The notes under the pieces: model-generated
The model's input: only the letters and a program-made list of their open reading frames with translations
Told to the model about the DNA's origin: nothing
Databases searched by the model: none
Shown here: positions 42,378-51,189 of the stretch, in pieces
Layout of the letters: each line of letters starts with the position of its first letter
Numbering within the stretch: position 1 is the first letter of the stretch
From: CAZLBV01 sp964557845
GTDB taxonomy: Bacteria > Acidobacteriota > Aminicenantia > Aminicenantales > Aminicenantaceae
DNA length: 54,286 nt
NCBI GenBank assembly: GCA_964557845.1
Contig: CAZLBV010000240.1
Location: 1 to 54,286, forward strand
Direction: 5' to 3'
Translations under genes and position numbers: made by a program

Positions 42378-43406
42378 ATGAAAGTTAATGTATGGAATAC
42401 TATCGTCCAACTCAGTAAAGAGAGAGGAGTCGATACTGGGGTTATCGTTAACGCCATCGAAGAATCACTGCTGGTCGCTTCGTCTAAATATTTCAACCAC
42501 AATGAAAAGGTTAACATCGATTTCAAACCGGAAAAAGGTGAATTGAGAGTGTATTCTGTAAAACAGATCAGTAAAACTCCTAAAGATCCAGCCCTAGAGA
42601 TCTCCTTACAAGAAGCAAAAAAAATCGACCAAAAAGCTGCGTTAGGAAACTATATCGAATTGGACCTGCCCTCAGAAACATTGGGAAGAATCGCAGCTCA
42701 AGCGGCTAAACAAGTTATTTTTCAAAAAGTCAGAAGCGCAGAACAGGAAAAAATCTATAATACTTTTACTAAACGTAAAGGAGATATTGTAACCGGAGTA
42801 GTGAGGCGGCAGGAAACCAATAAGAATTTTATTATCGAAGTGAATAGAACCGAAGCCCTTTTTCCATATCGGGAAAAATTACCCAACGAAAACTTCCGGC
42901 GGGGAGATCGGGTAAAAGCTGTCATCACTCAAGTCCTAAAAGAAACCAAAGGCCCTCAGATAATCGTTTCCAGGGCTGATCCAAGACTTTTATCTAAATT
43001 ATTAGAATTGGAGATCCCGGAGATCAACAATGGCAATATTCAAATCAAAGATATCGTACGTCAACCAGGAGACCGGGCTAAAGTAGGTGTTTTTACTAAA
43101 GAGAAGGATATAGACCCTATCGGGGCCTGTATTGGAGTTAAGGGAAATAGAATCCTGTCTATAAGTCAAGAACTTCAGGGAGAAAAAATCGACGTGGTTC
43201 TTTGGTCTGATGATCCAAGGAAGTACGCGAAAGCAGCACTCAGTCCTGCGAAAGTTAAGAATGTTACCATTCTTAACCAAACTGAAAGGGTTCTACAAGC
43301 CCTTGTCTCTAAAGACCAATTATCCCTTGCAATTGGCAAGAAAGGTATTAATGTCAGACTGGCCTCTATGCTGGTTGGATGGAAAATAGAAATCAAAAAT
43401 GAATAG
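42378..43406 (+). CDS. nusA: Transcription elongation/antitermination factor NusA
   Basis: A 342-residue RNA polymerase-binding factor: N-terminal domain (1-125), S1 domain (about 134-200, KGDIVTGVVRRQETNKNFIIEV), and KH1/KH2 (about 230-342) with GACIGVKGNRI and LAIGKKGINVRLAS. It lacks the C-terminal acidic repeats of enterobacterial NusA, as is common outside that group. It is first in the cluster with infB. rimP, usually just upstream, is absent and the pyrophosphatase gene stands there instead. Confidence 0.96.
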   Translation: MKVNVWNTIVQLSKERGVDTGVIVNAIEESLLVASSKYFNHNEKVNIDFKPEKGELRVYSVKQISKTPKDPALEISLQEAKKIDQKAALGNYIELDLPSETLGRIAAQAAKQVIFQKVRSAEQEKIYNTFTKRKGDIVTGVVRRQETNKNFIIEVNRTEALFPYREKLPNENFRRGDRVKAVITQVLKETKGPQIIVSRADPRLLSKLLELEIPEINNGNIQIKDIVRQPGDRAKVGVFTKEKDIDPIGACIGVKGNRILSISQELQGEKIDVVLWSDDPRKYAKAALSPAKVKNVTILNQTERVLQALVSKDQLSLAIGKKGINVRLASMLVGWKIEIKNE

Positions 43407-43431
43407 TTTTTGATCTGGAGAATAGATAATT

Positions 43432-45231
43432 ATGACTACACAAGCGAACAAAAATACGGAAAAGAAAAAAGAATCTTCGGAGAAAACCCCTCCAAAAATT
43501 AACATATTAGAGGGAATGAATATTAAAGATCTTTCCATCCAGTTGGGGATACAACCAAAACATCTATTGGATAAACTGAGCGCCAAGGGGATTTCTCTGG
43601 GAGTTAATGATACTATCAATGAATCAATCGCCAAAACTATATCGGAAATTTATAAATTCCAACTGGTTATAATTCCGATCGAAGAATATCTCCGAACTAT
43701 GGCGAAAAATGATCAAGAAAACATGCTTCCAAAACCGCCTGTAGTCACTATTATGGGTCACGTTGATCACGGAAAAACAACTTTGTTGGATTCGATCCGA
43801 AAATCCAACTTAGTAAAAAGAGAATCTGGAGGAATCACCCAACATATCGGAGCCTATCGGATCGAATTCAAAAACCATCCCATCACTTTTATTGACACTC
43901 CAGGTCATGAAGCTTTTACTCAGCTCCGTGCTAGAGGAGCAAATCTCACCGATATCGTTGTTCTCATTGTGGCAGCAGATGATGGTGTTATGCCTCAAAC
44001 TAGGGAAGCCATTAACCATGCAAAAGCAGCAGAAGTGCCGATAATGGTCGCCATAAATAAAACAGATAAAGCCAATGCTGATATAGATAAAGTGAAACAA
44101 CAACTTTCCAAAGAGGGGCTGCTAGTAGAGGACTGGGGCGGCGATATCATCAGTGTAAATATTTCTGCTTTAGAAAACACTAATTTGAATGAACTGTTGG
44201 AAATGATCTTATTGCTGAGCGAAGTTTCCGAGATAAAAGGAAATCCCAATGTTAATGCCCAAGGCGTCATTCTTGAAGCAAAACTGGATTCCCGAAAGGG
44301 ACCTGTGGCCACTGTTATTATACAGCATGGAACTCTGCATTTGGGAGAAGCATTTATTTCCGGAACATGCTATGGTAAAGCCCGCGCTTTATTTGATGAA
44401 AGTGGAAATCCTTTAGAAGAAGCTGAAATATCCTTTCCAGTGGAAGTGCTGGGGTTTTCAGATGTACCAACTGCAGGAGATTATTTTGCAGTGGTCAATG
44501 ACATAGAAACAGCCAAAAAAATATCCCAGTTCCGCTTATCTCAAATTAAAAAGAAGGATACCAGAAGACCGGAACACTTGACTCTTGACCAATTGTTTAA
44601 AGAGATAGAAGAAGGAGAAGTAAAAGAGCTTCTATTGATCATAAAAGCCGATGTACAAGGTTCGGTTGAAGTCCTCCAGAGCCTACTGCCTAACCTCAGT
44701 AACGACAAGGTTAAAATAAATATAACCCATGCTGCCACCGGAAAAATAACAGAAAGTGATGTTATGCTGGCATCGGCCTCGAATGCGATTATCATTGGTT
44801 ACAATACTAAAGCTCCTCAGAGTATAATCGATCTTGCCAAGGAAGAAAATGTAGAGATCAGACAATATAACATCATATATCAACTTACAGATGACATAAA
44901 AAAAGCCATGAAGGGGCTCCTCGAACCTGAAATAAAAGAAATATATCTGGGAAGAGCTGACGTAAGAAGAATCTTTAACATTCCTCGAGTGGGGGTAATT
45001 GCAGGCTGCCTTGTCACTGATGGTAAAATCAGCAGAAATGCTGAAATTCGGATTATCCGGAATAACAAGATAATCCATAAAGGAAAAATTTCATCTCTTA
45101 AGCATTTAAAAAATAACGTCACCGAAGTAAAAAAAGATCTTGAATGCGGGATTGGAATAGCTAATTTTAAGGAATTAGAGGAAGGTGACATTATTGAGGC
45201 GTATCAGAAGGAAAAAGTAAAATCTGAATAA
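43432..45231 (+). CDS. infB: Translation initiation factor IF-2 (short form)
   Basis: A 599-residue GTPase that places initiator tRNA on the ribosome. It has a short charged N-terminus, one IF2_N-like domain (about 25-75), then GTPase motifs GHVDHGKT (109-116), DTPGHEAF and NKTDKA, followed by domains II, III and IV-C2. The N-terminal extension is much shorter than the 200-400 residues of many IF-2 proteins. SD GGAGAA is present. The spacing to nusA is 25 bases; ylxR and rplGA-like genes often found between them are missing. Confidence 0.97.
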   Translation: MTTQANKNTEKKKESSEKTPPKINILEGMNIKDLSIQLGIQPKHLLDKLSAKGISLGVNDTINESIAKTISEIYKFQLVIIPIEEYLRTMAKNDQENMLPKPPVVTIMGHVDHGKTTLLDSIRKSNLVKRESGGITQHIGAYRIEFKNHPITFIDTPGHEAFTQLRARGANLTDIVVLIVAADDGVMPQTREAINHAKAAEVPIMVAINKTDKANADIDKVKQQLSKEGLLVEDWGGDIISVNISALENTNLNELLEMILLLSEVSEIKGNPNVNAQGVILEAKLDSRKGPVATVIIQHGTLHLGEAFISGTCYGKARALFDESGNPLEEAEISFPVEVLGFSDVPTAGDYFAVVNDIETAKKISQFRLSQIKKKDTRRPEHLTLDQLFKEIEEGEVKELLLIIKADVQGSVEVLQSLLPNLSNDKVKINITHAATGKITESDVMLASASNAIIIGYNTKAPQSIIDLAKEENVEIRQYNIIYQLTDDIKKAMKGLLEPEIKEIYLGRADVRRIFNIPRVGVIAGCLVTDGKISRNAEIRIIRNNKIIHKGKISSLKHLKNNVTEVKKDLECGIGIANFKELEEGDIIEAYQKEKVKSE

Positions 45232-45249
45232 TTTATCTATTCAAGGACT

Positions 45250-45531
45250 ATGATTATCGGATTGCTCAGTCTAGAGATATATTTACCTTTTTCCCATTCC
45301 TTAAAAGAAAAAAGAAAAAGACTGGTCAGAATAAGGGACCGGCTTAAATCCAAATATAATGTAGCCTTTTCTGAAATAGATTATCATGAGAAATGGCAGA
45401 GAACACTTATCGCGGTGGTCACGCTAAACGACCAGAAAATAATTGTGGAAAAGACCCTCAATAAAATTATTGATGAAGTTCATGAATTAATCGATGGGGA
45501 AATAATAAAAACTGCAATTAAATACTATTAA
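45250..45531 (+). CDS. ylxP: DUF503 (YlxP-like) protein
   Basis: A 93-residue cytoplasmic protein starting MIIGLLSLEIYLPFSHSLKE with KRLVRIRDRLKSKYNVAFSE, the signature of the DUF503 family. YlxP-like proteins are encoded between infB and rbfA in many bacteria and are linked to ribosome assembly, with a ferredoxin-like fold. Position and length fit exactly. Confidence 0.93.
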   Translation: MIIGLLSLEIYLPFSHSLKEKRKRLVRIRDRLKSKYNVAFSEIDYHEKWQRTLIAVVTLNDQKIIVEKTLNKIIDEVHELIDGEIIKTAIKYY

Positions 45532-45638
45532 ATGTTAATAATGATTTATAAAACTAAAATATGTTTTTCTTCATTTTTAAAAGTTCTTGACGGCGATTGA
45601 ATATTCATTAATTAAAAACAAATGAAAAGCATGTTCTA

Positions 45639-46004
45639 ATGAAAAAAGAAGAAAGCCGAAGACAAAAACAGGTTTCCAGTGTAATAAAAGAAACACTTGG
45701 ACTCCAGATCCTTGAAACCTTTCGTGACTCAATAAACGCTTTAGTCACAGTCTCTAAGGTAGAAATGACCAAAGACTTAAAAAAAGCCTATATCTATTTG
45801 AGTTTCTTTGGCCAAGAAGATAAAGACCTAGTCTTAACCAAGATCAAAAATAAATCAGGTTATCTAAGAAAAACGGTTGCTTCGAAAACAAAATTAAAGT
45901 ATAATCCCGAGCTAATTTTTTTTCTTGATTTGTCTCCAGAATATGAAGAAAAAATAGATCGGTTGATCAAAGCCGTCAATAAAGATGAAAAAAAGACAGG
46001 TTGA
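45639..46004 (+). CDS. rbfA: Ribosome-binding factor A
   Basis: A 121-residue KH-like factor for 30S maturation. It has the usual N-terminus (SRRQKQVSSVIKETLGLQIL), VSKVEMTKDLKKAYIYLSFFG, and the C-terminal LKYNPELIFFLDLSPEYEEKIDRLI. A 107-base gap upstream contains TTGACG (45594-45599) without a good -10. It overlaps the next gene by 20 bases. Confidence 0.94.
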   Translation: MKKEESRRQKQVSSVIKETLGLQILETFRDSINALVTVSKVEMTKDLKKAYIYLSFFGQEDKDLVLTKIKNKSGYLRKTVASKTKLKYNPELIFFLDLSPEYEEKIDRLIKAVNKDEKKTG

Positions 46005-46974
46005 ACAAGTTGCCAAAAAAATAATTGAAAGTCAACGCATAGCGATTACTTCCCACCTTCGCCCAGATGGAGATTCGATCTGTACCGGCCTTGCTCTGTA
46101 TTTGATGGGAAAAAACCTGGGTAAAGAAATGGCGATCATCAATCATGACCCTACTCCCTTCCCATTCCATCTCTTTCCTGATGCTGAAAACATTACCATC
46201 GGCCAGATCCCTCCGGATAAATTTGATACTGTTATTCTGCTGGAATGCGCAAATATAGAGCGATCCGGCCATAAATACATTGATAATAGTTTTAAAATCA
46301 ATATAGATCATCATCATTCCAATGATTATTATGGTGATATCAATTGGGTAGAACCGGATGTAGCAGCTGTTGGATGCCTGATTTACTATTTAGGTGAGGA
46401 ACTTAAAGTGAATTTCACAACCAGGATCGCTAATCATCTCTATTGTGCAATAGTATCAGACACAGGCTCTTTTCAATTTTCCAATACAAATTCTCAATCG
46501 TTTAAAGTTTGTTACGAACTCACAAAAAAAGGGGCCTCCCCTGTCACTGTTTCTGAGCGTTTATTTTCCAACAACTCTCCTGAAAAGATAAAGCTATTAG
46601 GACTGGTTCTTTCGACTCTCCAAATAGAGAATAAGGGAAAGATAGCAGTGATCACCATGTTCAAGAAACACCTTAAGATGCTCAAATTAGATGAGATCGA
46701 TACAGAAGAAATCACCACGCTGGTCAGATCTATTAAAGGCGTTAAGGTCGTCCTTTTTTTAAAAGAGATTGAAGATAACATATTCAGGGTGAGTATCAGG
46801 TCTAAAGGAAGTGCAAACGCCGCAAAAATCGCGGAATATTTTAATGGCGGAGGACATTTACATGCTGCCGGATTTACTGCCCAGGGATCTTATAAATCTT
46901 TAATCAAGGCTATTCCCGAGAAGGTAAACCAGTTAATGATATTAGATACACCGTCAAAAACAGAAGACTGTTGA
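45985..46974 (+). CDS. nrnA: DHH-family nanoRNase / pAp phosphatase
   Basis: A 329-residue DHH-DHHA1 phosphoesterase. Motifs: SHLRPDGDSICTGLAL (DxD metal site), INIDHHHSND, and the DHHA1 GGGHLHAAGF near residue 295. NrnA degrades short RNA oligomers and 3',5'-pAp. The start ATG is inside rbfA, so the two are cotranslated. The position between rbfA and truB is classic for this family. Confidence 0.95.
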   Translation: MKKRQVEQVAKKIIESQRIAITSHLRPDGDSICTGLALYLMGKNLGKEMAIINHDPTPFPFHLFPDAENITIGQIPPDKFDTVILLECANIERSGHKYIDNSFKINIDHHHSNDYYGDINWVEPDVAAVGCLIYYLGEELKVNFTTRIANHLYCAIVSDTGSFQFSNTNSQSFKVCYELTKKGASPVTVSERLFSNNSPEKIKLLGLVLSTLQIENKGKIAVITMFKKHLKMLKLDEIDTEEITTLVRSIKGVKVVLFLKEIEDNIFRVSIRSKGSANAAKIAEYFNGGGHLHAAGFTAQGSYKSLIKAIPEKVNQLMILDTPSKTEDC

Positions 46975-46981
46975 TCTGATC

Positions 46982-46996
46982 AACCTGGACTATTCA
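46982..46996 (+). repeat. Dispersed intergenic repeat, copy 2
   Basis: AACCTGGACTATTCA in the 40-base gap between nrnA and truB, one base different from the copy at 54168-54182 and two from the copy at 40160-40174. Confidence 0.4.
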
Positions 46997-47014
46997 CGCA
47001 TCGAGTTAAACATT

Positions 47015-47944
47015 ATGGATGGCTTGATCCTAATCAATAAGTCTAAAGATATGACATCACATGATGTGGTGATCAAAATCAGAAAAATAACTGGAGAAAA
47101 AAGAGTAGGTCATTTTGGCACTCTAGATCCACTTGCCACTGGGCTGCTTATAATCGCACTTGGAAAAGCCACCCGATTTTTTCCTTTTTATTCCACGAAA
47201 GACAAAGTCTATCGGGGAGAACAAAGATTTGGATATGCCACCAACACCTATGATTCCACTGGTGATCGTATTTCTTCCCTAACCTTGGAATTTCCTGAGA
47301 AAAAAAAAGTACTCCAAGCCATGAAAAAATTTATTGGGGAGATACTGCAAATTCCTCCGCCTTTTTCGGCCAAAAAGTATAAAGGAAAACCGCTCTATTT
47401 CTATGCCAGGAAAAATGAAACAATAGAAGTTAAGCCTGAAAAGATCAAGATCTATACATTCAAACTTTTGGCTTATGATCCACCATTAATGCAGTTTGAG
47501 GTCAAATGTTCTGCAGGAACTTATATTCGCTCGCTTGTACACGACCTTGGTCAAAATTTGAACTGTGGAGCCCATTTAACAGCCTTGTGCCGCACGGAAT
47601 GCTCGGGATATTCTCTTGACAACAGTCATATTCTTAAGGATCTAGAAAGGTCTTCATCCCAAGAATTGATCGATGCCTTAATACCTATAAACGAAATGCT
47701 TCCGGAGTTTCCAAAATTAATACTTAAAGACTCAGCCATATCCTCTGCCTTGAACGGAAACATGATCACGATTGATGATATCGCCGCAATTAAAGACAAA
47801 GACAGCTCGGGTAAACCCGGATCCGAATTACTTGTCCGTCTTTTCAACCAAAATAATGAATTCATAGCGTTGGCAAAAAAGAGATCGGAAAAAAATTGTT
47901 TTCATCCTTTTTTAGTGCTTGACTCGCATCTATCTATACATTAA
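47015..47944 (+). CDS. truB: tRNA pseudouridine(55) synthase
   Basis: A 309-residue enzyme that makes pseudouridine 55 in the T loop. It has GLILINKSKDMTSHDVV, the catalytic-Asp motif GHFGTLDPLATGLLIIALGKATRF (only its first part needed: GTLDPLATG), PPPFSAKKYKGKPLY and CSAGTYIRSLVHDLG. A C-terminal region of about 70 residues corresponds to a small PUA-like end. It is followed 12 bases later by a transporter gene instead of ribF/rpsO. Confidence 0.96.
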   Translation: MDGLILINKSKDMTSHDVVIKIRKITGEKRVGHFGTLDPLATGLLIIALGKATRFFPFYSTKDKVYRGEQRFGYATNTYDSTGDRISSLTLEFPEKKKVLQAMKKFIGEILQIPPPFSAKKYKGKPLYFYARKNETIEVKPEKIKIYTFKLLAYDPPLMQFEVKCSAGTYIRSLVHDLGQNLNCGAHLTALCRTECSGYSLDNSHILKDLERSSSQELIDALIPINEMLPEFPKLILKDSAISSALNGNMITIDDIAAIKDKDSSGKPGSELLVRLFNQNNEFIALAKKRSEKNCFHPFLVLDSHLSIH

Positions 47945-47956
47945 ATTTATGTCCTA

Positions 47957-49429
47957 ATGAGCAAAAAAGAAATATTCGTTTCCAGATGGGGCATTATTTT
48001 TGCTGGTTTAGGTATGGCGGTAGGAACCGGTAATCTATGGCGTTTTCCCAGGATCGTTTCCCAATACGGAGGCGGTTCCTTTATGCTGATATGGTTGATT
48101 TTCCTATTCATATGGGCGCTGCCAATTCTCATTATCGAAATGTCGATAGGCAAAAAGACCAGAAGGGGTGTCATTGGCTCCTTTACCCAATTAATGGGGA
48201 AAAAGTATTCCTGGATGGGAGCTTACGTGGCGTGGGTAACAGCTGCGATTACATTTTATTATACAGTAGTCACAGGATGGTGCCTCAAATATTTTTTTGC
48301 AACCTGCTGCCAAGGATTGATCAAGAAATCTCCGGTAGAATTTTGGAGTAACTTCTCCAGCTCCTGGGAACCGATTCTGTTTCATTTTTTTGCTATCGGA
48401 ATCGGCTGCTTCATTATTTATGCTGGTGTCGTCAAGGGGATTGAAAGAGCCAATAAAATTTTTATTCCATCCCTGTTTTTACTGCTTATAATCGCCGCTA
48501 TTCGCTCGGTCAGCCTGCCGGGGGCAATCAAAGGGCTTGATTTTCTTTTTGCGCCCAATTTTTCCCAGCTTGGTGAAATAAAAGTCTGGCTCAACGCCTT
48601 AAGCCAAGCAGCATGGTCAACCGGTGCAGGCTGGGGATTAATGCTGACATACTCTATCTATTCCCACGAAAAAGAAAATCCCAGCTTAACTTCATCTACC
48701 CTTGGGTTCGGTGATTATGTCGCCTCTCTTTTTGCAGCTATTACAGTTATTCCTACGGTTTTCGCCTATTTTGCCCTTCAGGCCAATGCCAAAGAACAAG
48801 TCATGAATGTAATCGAACAGGGAGATCGCGGCTTGACTTTCACTTGGATTCCTACCCTATTTTCAAAAATCCCTGCAGGAACATTCTTTTTAGCCATTTT
48901 TTTTCTTGCTCTTATTTTTGCCGCCCTGTCATCTTTGATCTCAATGCTTGAATTGATCACCAGAATTTTTATTGATGCAGGCCTTAAACGCAAAAAAGCC
49001 ATTTTTTTTGTCGGGTCTACCTGCTTTATTCTTGGTTTACCCTCGGCTATAAGTATGGGTTTTTTTGATAATCAAGATTGGGTTTGGGGAATGGGGCTTA
49101 TTATAAGCGGTTCATTTTTTCTGCTTATAGTTTTAAAAATAGGCCCTAAGAAATTTAGACAAGAGATCATGCCGGAAGTTACAGGCAAACTGAAACCCGG
49201 AAAAGGTTTTGACTTTCTGGTAAAATTTCTACTTCCTCTGCAGATCCTGGCCATGCTGGGATGGTGGTTTTGGGACAGCTATAAACAGAATCCGGATAAC
49301 TGGCTGAATCCATTTGCTCAATCTTCTGTGGGAACAGTCCTTTTCCAATGGGCCATAGCTATCCTTGTTTTTCTTTTCTTAAATAAATTCTTAACAAAAA
49401 GAGTGGAAGCTAATTACGATGTCGACTGA
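47957..49429 (+). CDS. Sodium-dependent NSS-family amino-acid transporter
   Basis: A 490-residue transporter with about 12 helices. The first helix carries the NSS Na+/substrate signature (GLGMAVGTGNLWRFPRI) and helix 2 follows as SFMLIWLIFLFIWALPIL. The LeuT-type core and the WSTGAGWGLMLTY segment are clear. MhsT/MetP-like members carry hydrophobic or aromatic amino acids. The substrate is not readable here. The 3' end overlaps an 11-base stretch of a MetS-like small-subunit gene, which supports the MetP/alanine-methionine branch. Confidence 0.94.
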   Translation: MSKKEIFVSRWGIIFAGLGMAVGTGNLWRFPRIVSQYGGGSFMLIWLIFLFIWALPILIIEMSIGKKTRRGVIGSFTQLMGKKYSWMGAYVAWVTAAITFYYTVVTGWCLKYFFATCCQGLIKKSPVEFWSNFSSSWEPILFHFFAIGIGCFIIYAGVVKGIERANKIFIPSLFLLLIIAAIRSVSLPGAIKGLDFLFAPNFSQLGEIKVWLNALSQAAWSTGAGWGLMLTYSIYSHEKENPSLTSSTLGFGDYVASLFAAITVIPTVFAYFALQANAKEQVMNVIEQGDRGLTFTWIPTLFSKIPAGTFFLAIFFLALIFAALSSLISMLELITRIFIDAGLKRKKAIFFVGSTCFILGLPSAISMGFFDNQDWVWGMGLIISGSFFLLIVLKIGPKKFRQEIMPEVTGKLKPGKGFDFLVKFLLPLQILAMLGWWFWDSYKQNPDNWLNPFAQSSVGTVLFQWAIAILVFLFLNKFLTKRVEANYDVD

Positions 49430-49514
49430 TGCACTGATATTCATGATTTTTATATTCGGTATCTGCATCGGAGGATTTTCCTTTAGTTTGTATTTATCCT
49501 CAAAAAATAAATAA
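49419..49514 (+). CDS. MetS-like NSS transporter small subunit (31 aa)
   Basis: A tiny gene whose ATG lies 11 bases before the transporter stop. It encodes 31 residues: a short polar N-terminus (MSTDALIF), a single membrane helix rich in Ile, Phe and Gly, and a charged tail SSKNK. Size, placement and N-terminal MsT.Ai.FMi-like pattern match small subunits (MetS) of MetP-type NSS transporters, as I recall the family. GGAAG lies about ten bases upstream. It was too short for usual ORF cut-offs. Confidence 0.7.
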   Translation: MSTDALIFMIFIFGICIGGFSFSLYLSSKNK

Positions 49515-49598
49515 TATACACCAACAAAATCCACTGATCACGATGCCTGAATAATCAAATTTATTATCCATTTTTTTGAATTCTGAATGAATCTTTCC

Positions 49599-49627
49599 TT
49601 GAATTTTGTTGTCATGTATTGTATTTT
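49599..49627 (+). promoter_or_regulatory. Promoter of the DUF507 pair, possibly leaderless
   Basis: TTGAAT (49599-49604), 17-base spacer, TATTTT (49622-49627). The expected start is about 49634, three bases before the ATG at 49637. No SD precedes that ATG, consistent with a leaderless transcript. Confidence 0.45.
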
Positions 49628-49636
49628 AGATAGATT

Positions 49637-49915
49637 ATGAGATTAAATAAAAACCAAATCGAACATATGGCTTTTGTCATAATTCGAAATCTTATAAAAG
49701 AAAAAAAAATTCTGACTGAGAACAGATCTAAACTCGTTGAAAAACTCGAAACTCTGCTTTTCGATGAATTCCAAAAAGAAGATAAACTCGATCAGGAAGT
49801 CAGGAACATTCTTAACCAACATATGGAAAAGATCAGAAAAGATAATATCGAATACCAGACCATGTTCAGGATGATAAAAACCAAATTAGCCAAAGAAAAA
49901 GGAATTGTATTATGA
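49637..49915 (+). CDS. DUF507 family protein, first copy
   Basis: A 92-residue, mostly helical, charged protein starting MRLNKNQIEHMAFVIIRNLI and containing EEKLETLLFDEFQKEDKLDQEV-like heptads (as KLETLLFDEFQKEDKLDQEV). This is the DUF507 pattern, a family of unknown function that is often encoded as adjacent pairs. It overlaps the second copy by four bases. Cytoplasmic; no motif for catalysis is seen. Confidence 0.85.
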   Translation: MRLNKNQIEHMAFVIIRNLIKEKKILTENRSKLVEKLETLLFDEFQKEDKLDQEVRNILNQHMEKIRKDNIEYQTMFRMIKTKLAKEKGIVL

Positions 49916-50199
49916 GCATACGGTTATCTCGAGAAAAGATCAATTACCTTTCTCGACAGATATTGAATACGCTCTTCAATGACAGTGATGTAGAATTCTT
50001 AGATGAATCGAATGAAATCAGATTGTGTATAGTTCATAGTATCGAAGAGGAAATGAAGCTCTACGAACTCATTGATAAAAAAGCTGTTGATAAAATTGAA
50101 TCCCAAAAAAAATCAATAAAAGAAGGCAGCCGGGAATGGGATATTCTGTATAGAAAATACTATAACGAAGAAATAGCAAAGCTTGGAAAGATATTTTAG
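49912..50199 (+). CDS. DUF507 family protein, second copy
   Basis: A 95-residue relative of the preceding gene: MSIRLSREKINYLSRQIL, FLDESNEIRLCIVHSIEEEM, and a C-terminal EWDILYRKYYNEEIAKLG in which the WDILyrKYY pattern is typical of the downstream member of DUF507 pairs. The start overlaps the upstream stop by four bases (ATGA), implying coupled translation and probably a heterodimer. The stop is two bases before the convergent rfbD stop. Confidence 0.85.
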   Translation: MSIRLSREKINYLSRQILNTLFNDSDVEFLDESNEIRLCIVHSIEEEMKLYELIDKKAVDKIESQKKSIKEGSREWDILYRKYYNEEIAKLGKIF

Positions 50200-50201
50200 A
50201 T

Positions 50202-51080
50202 TTATTTTAGATCTGCTCTGTTAGTCAGAACAGCCTTTTTCCCCAAAAAATTTCTAAGCGCTTTTTTCCAGTTAGAAAACAAATCCAGTCCTATCCCCTT
50301 AGCTTTATGGTTTTCTAATACAGAATAATTGGGACGCACAGCTTTAGCTCCATATTCTTTGGATGTAACTGGTATTAATTCCGTCACATTCCCGGTTATA
50401 TCCAATATTTCTTGCGCAAACTCAAACCAGGTGCATTTCCCTTCATTAGTTAGATGATAGATTCCGAAATTGTCTGTCTGGATCAGCTTGCTTATGACAT
50501 ATGAAAGTTCTTCGGTTGAAGTTGGGGTAACAGTTTGATCATTGACTATTCTAAGCGGCTTTCCTTTCCCGGCTCCGGATAAGATAGCGTCGATAAAATT
50601 TGTCCCCTTCCCCCAGCATCCTGCCAATCCATACAATCCACAAGTTCGAATAAGAAAATACCTTTTACAAATATTCCGGACAAAATATTCACCTGCTAAT
50701 TTAGAGACTCCATAAACACTTAGCGGGTTGGGTAAATCTGATTCAATGTAGGGGCTCTTTTTCTCCCCATCAAAAACATAATCCGTGCTGAAATGAACCA
50801 GGGTTGAATTCAGCTGCCGGCAAATAAATGACAGGTTTCTGACTGCATGTGCATTCATATGAAAGGCTTCTTCCGGATTATCCTCACATTCATCAACTCG
50901 ATGGTAGCCGGATGTATTGATAATTATGTCAGGACGGATATCTGTCAACTTGGATTTTGCAGCCTCGGTGTCTTTGACATCAAACTGAGGATAATAAAGA
51001 GGAAAAAGTTTGAATTTATCCAGCCACGGCAATAAATCTGAACCTAATTGACCATCTGCACCTATAAGCACAATTTTCAT
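50202..51080 (-). CDS. rfbD: dTDP-4-dehydrorhamnose reductase
   Basis: A 292-residue SDR enzyme catalysing the last step to dTDP-L-rhamnose. It has GADGQLGSDL (8-17), HFSTDYVFDGE, YGVSKLAGEYFVR (Tyr/Lys pair), RTCGLYG and an RPNYSVLEN motif near the C-terminus. rfbA, rfbB and rfbC are not in this window. Related RmlD-like proteins (MAT2B-type) are an alternative. Its 5' side faces the terminator of the next minus-strand gene. Confidence 0.9.
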   Translation of the reverse strand: MKIVLIGADGQLGSDLLPWLDKFKLFPLYYPQFDVKDTEAAKSKLTDIRPDIIINTSGYHRVDECEDNPEEAFHMNAHAVRNLSFICRQLNSTLVHFSTDYVFDGEKKSPYIESDLPNPLSVYGVSKLAGEYFVRNICKRYFLIRTCGLYGLAGCWGKGTNFIDAILSGAGKGKPLRIVNDQTVTPTSTEELSYVISKLIQTDNFGIYHLTNEGKCTWFEFAQEILDITGNVTELIPVTSKEYGAKAVRPNYSVLENHKAKGIGLDLFSNWKKALRNFLGKKAVLTNRADLK

Positions 51081-51124
51081 ATTCAGAAAACCACTCTCTT
51101 TGACTTGATATAATCAAATTGTTT

Positions 51125-51165
51125 AAAAAAAAAGCCGGGAGAGTTCTCTCTAATACTCTCCCGGC
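51125..51165 (-). terminator. Rho-independent terminator of the PKD-protein gene
   Basis: A perfect 11-bp inverted repeat: GCCGGGAGAGT (51134-51144) and ACTCTCCCGGC (51155-51165), loop of 10 bases, followed on the minus strand by nine T (51133-51125). It begins 25 bases after the stop of the minus-strand gene at 51190 and insulates rfbD, which starts at 51080. Confidence 0.93.
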
Positions 51166-51189
51166 CGGTATAGACAACTCGCTATTAGA

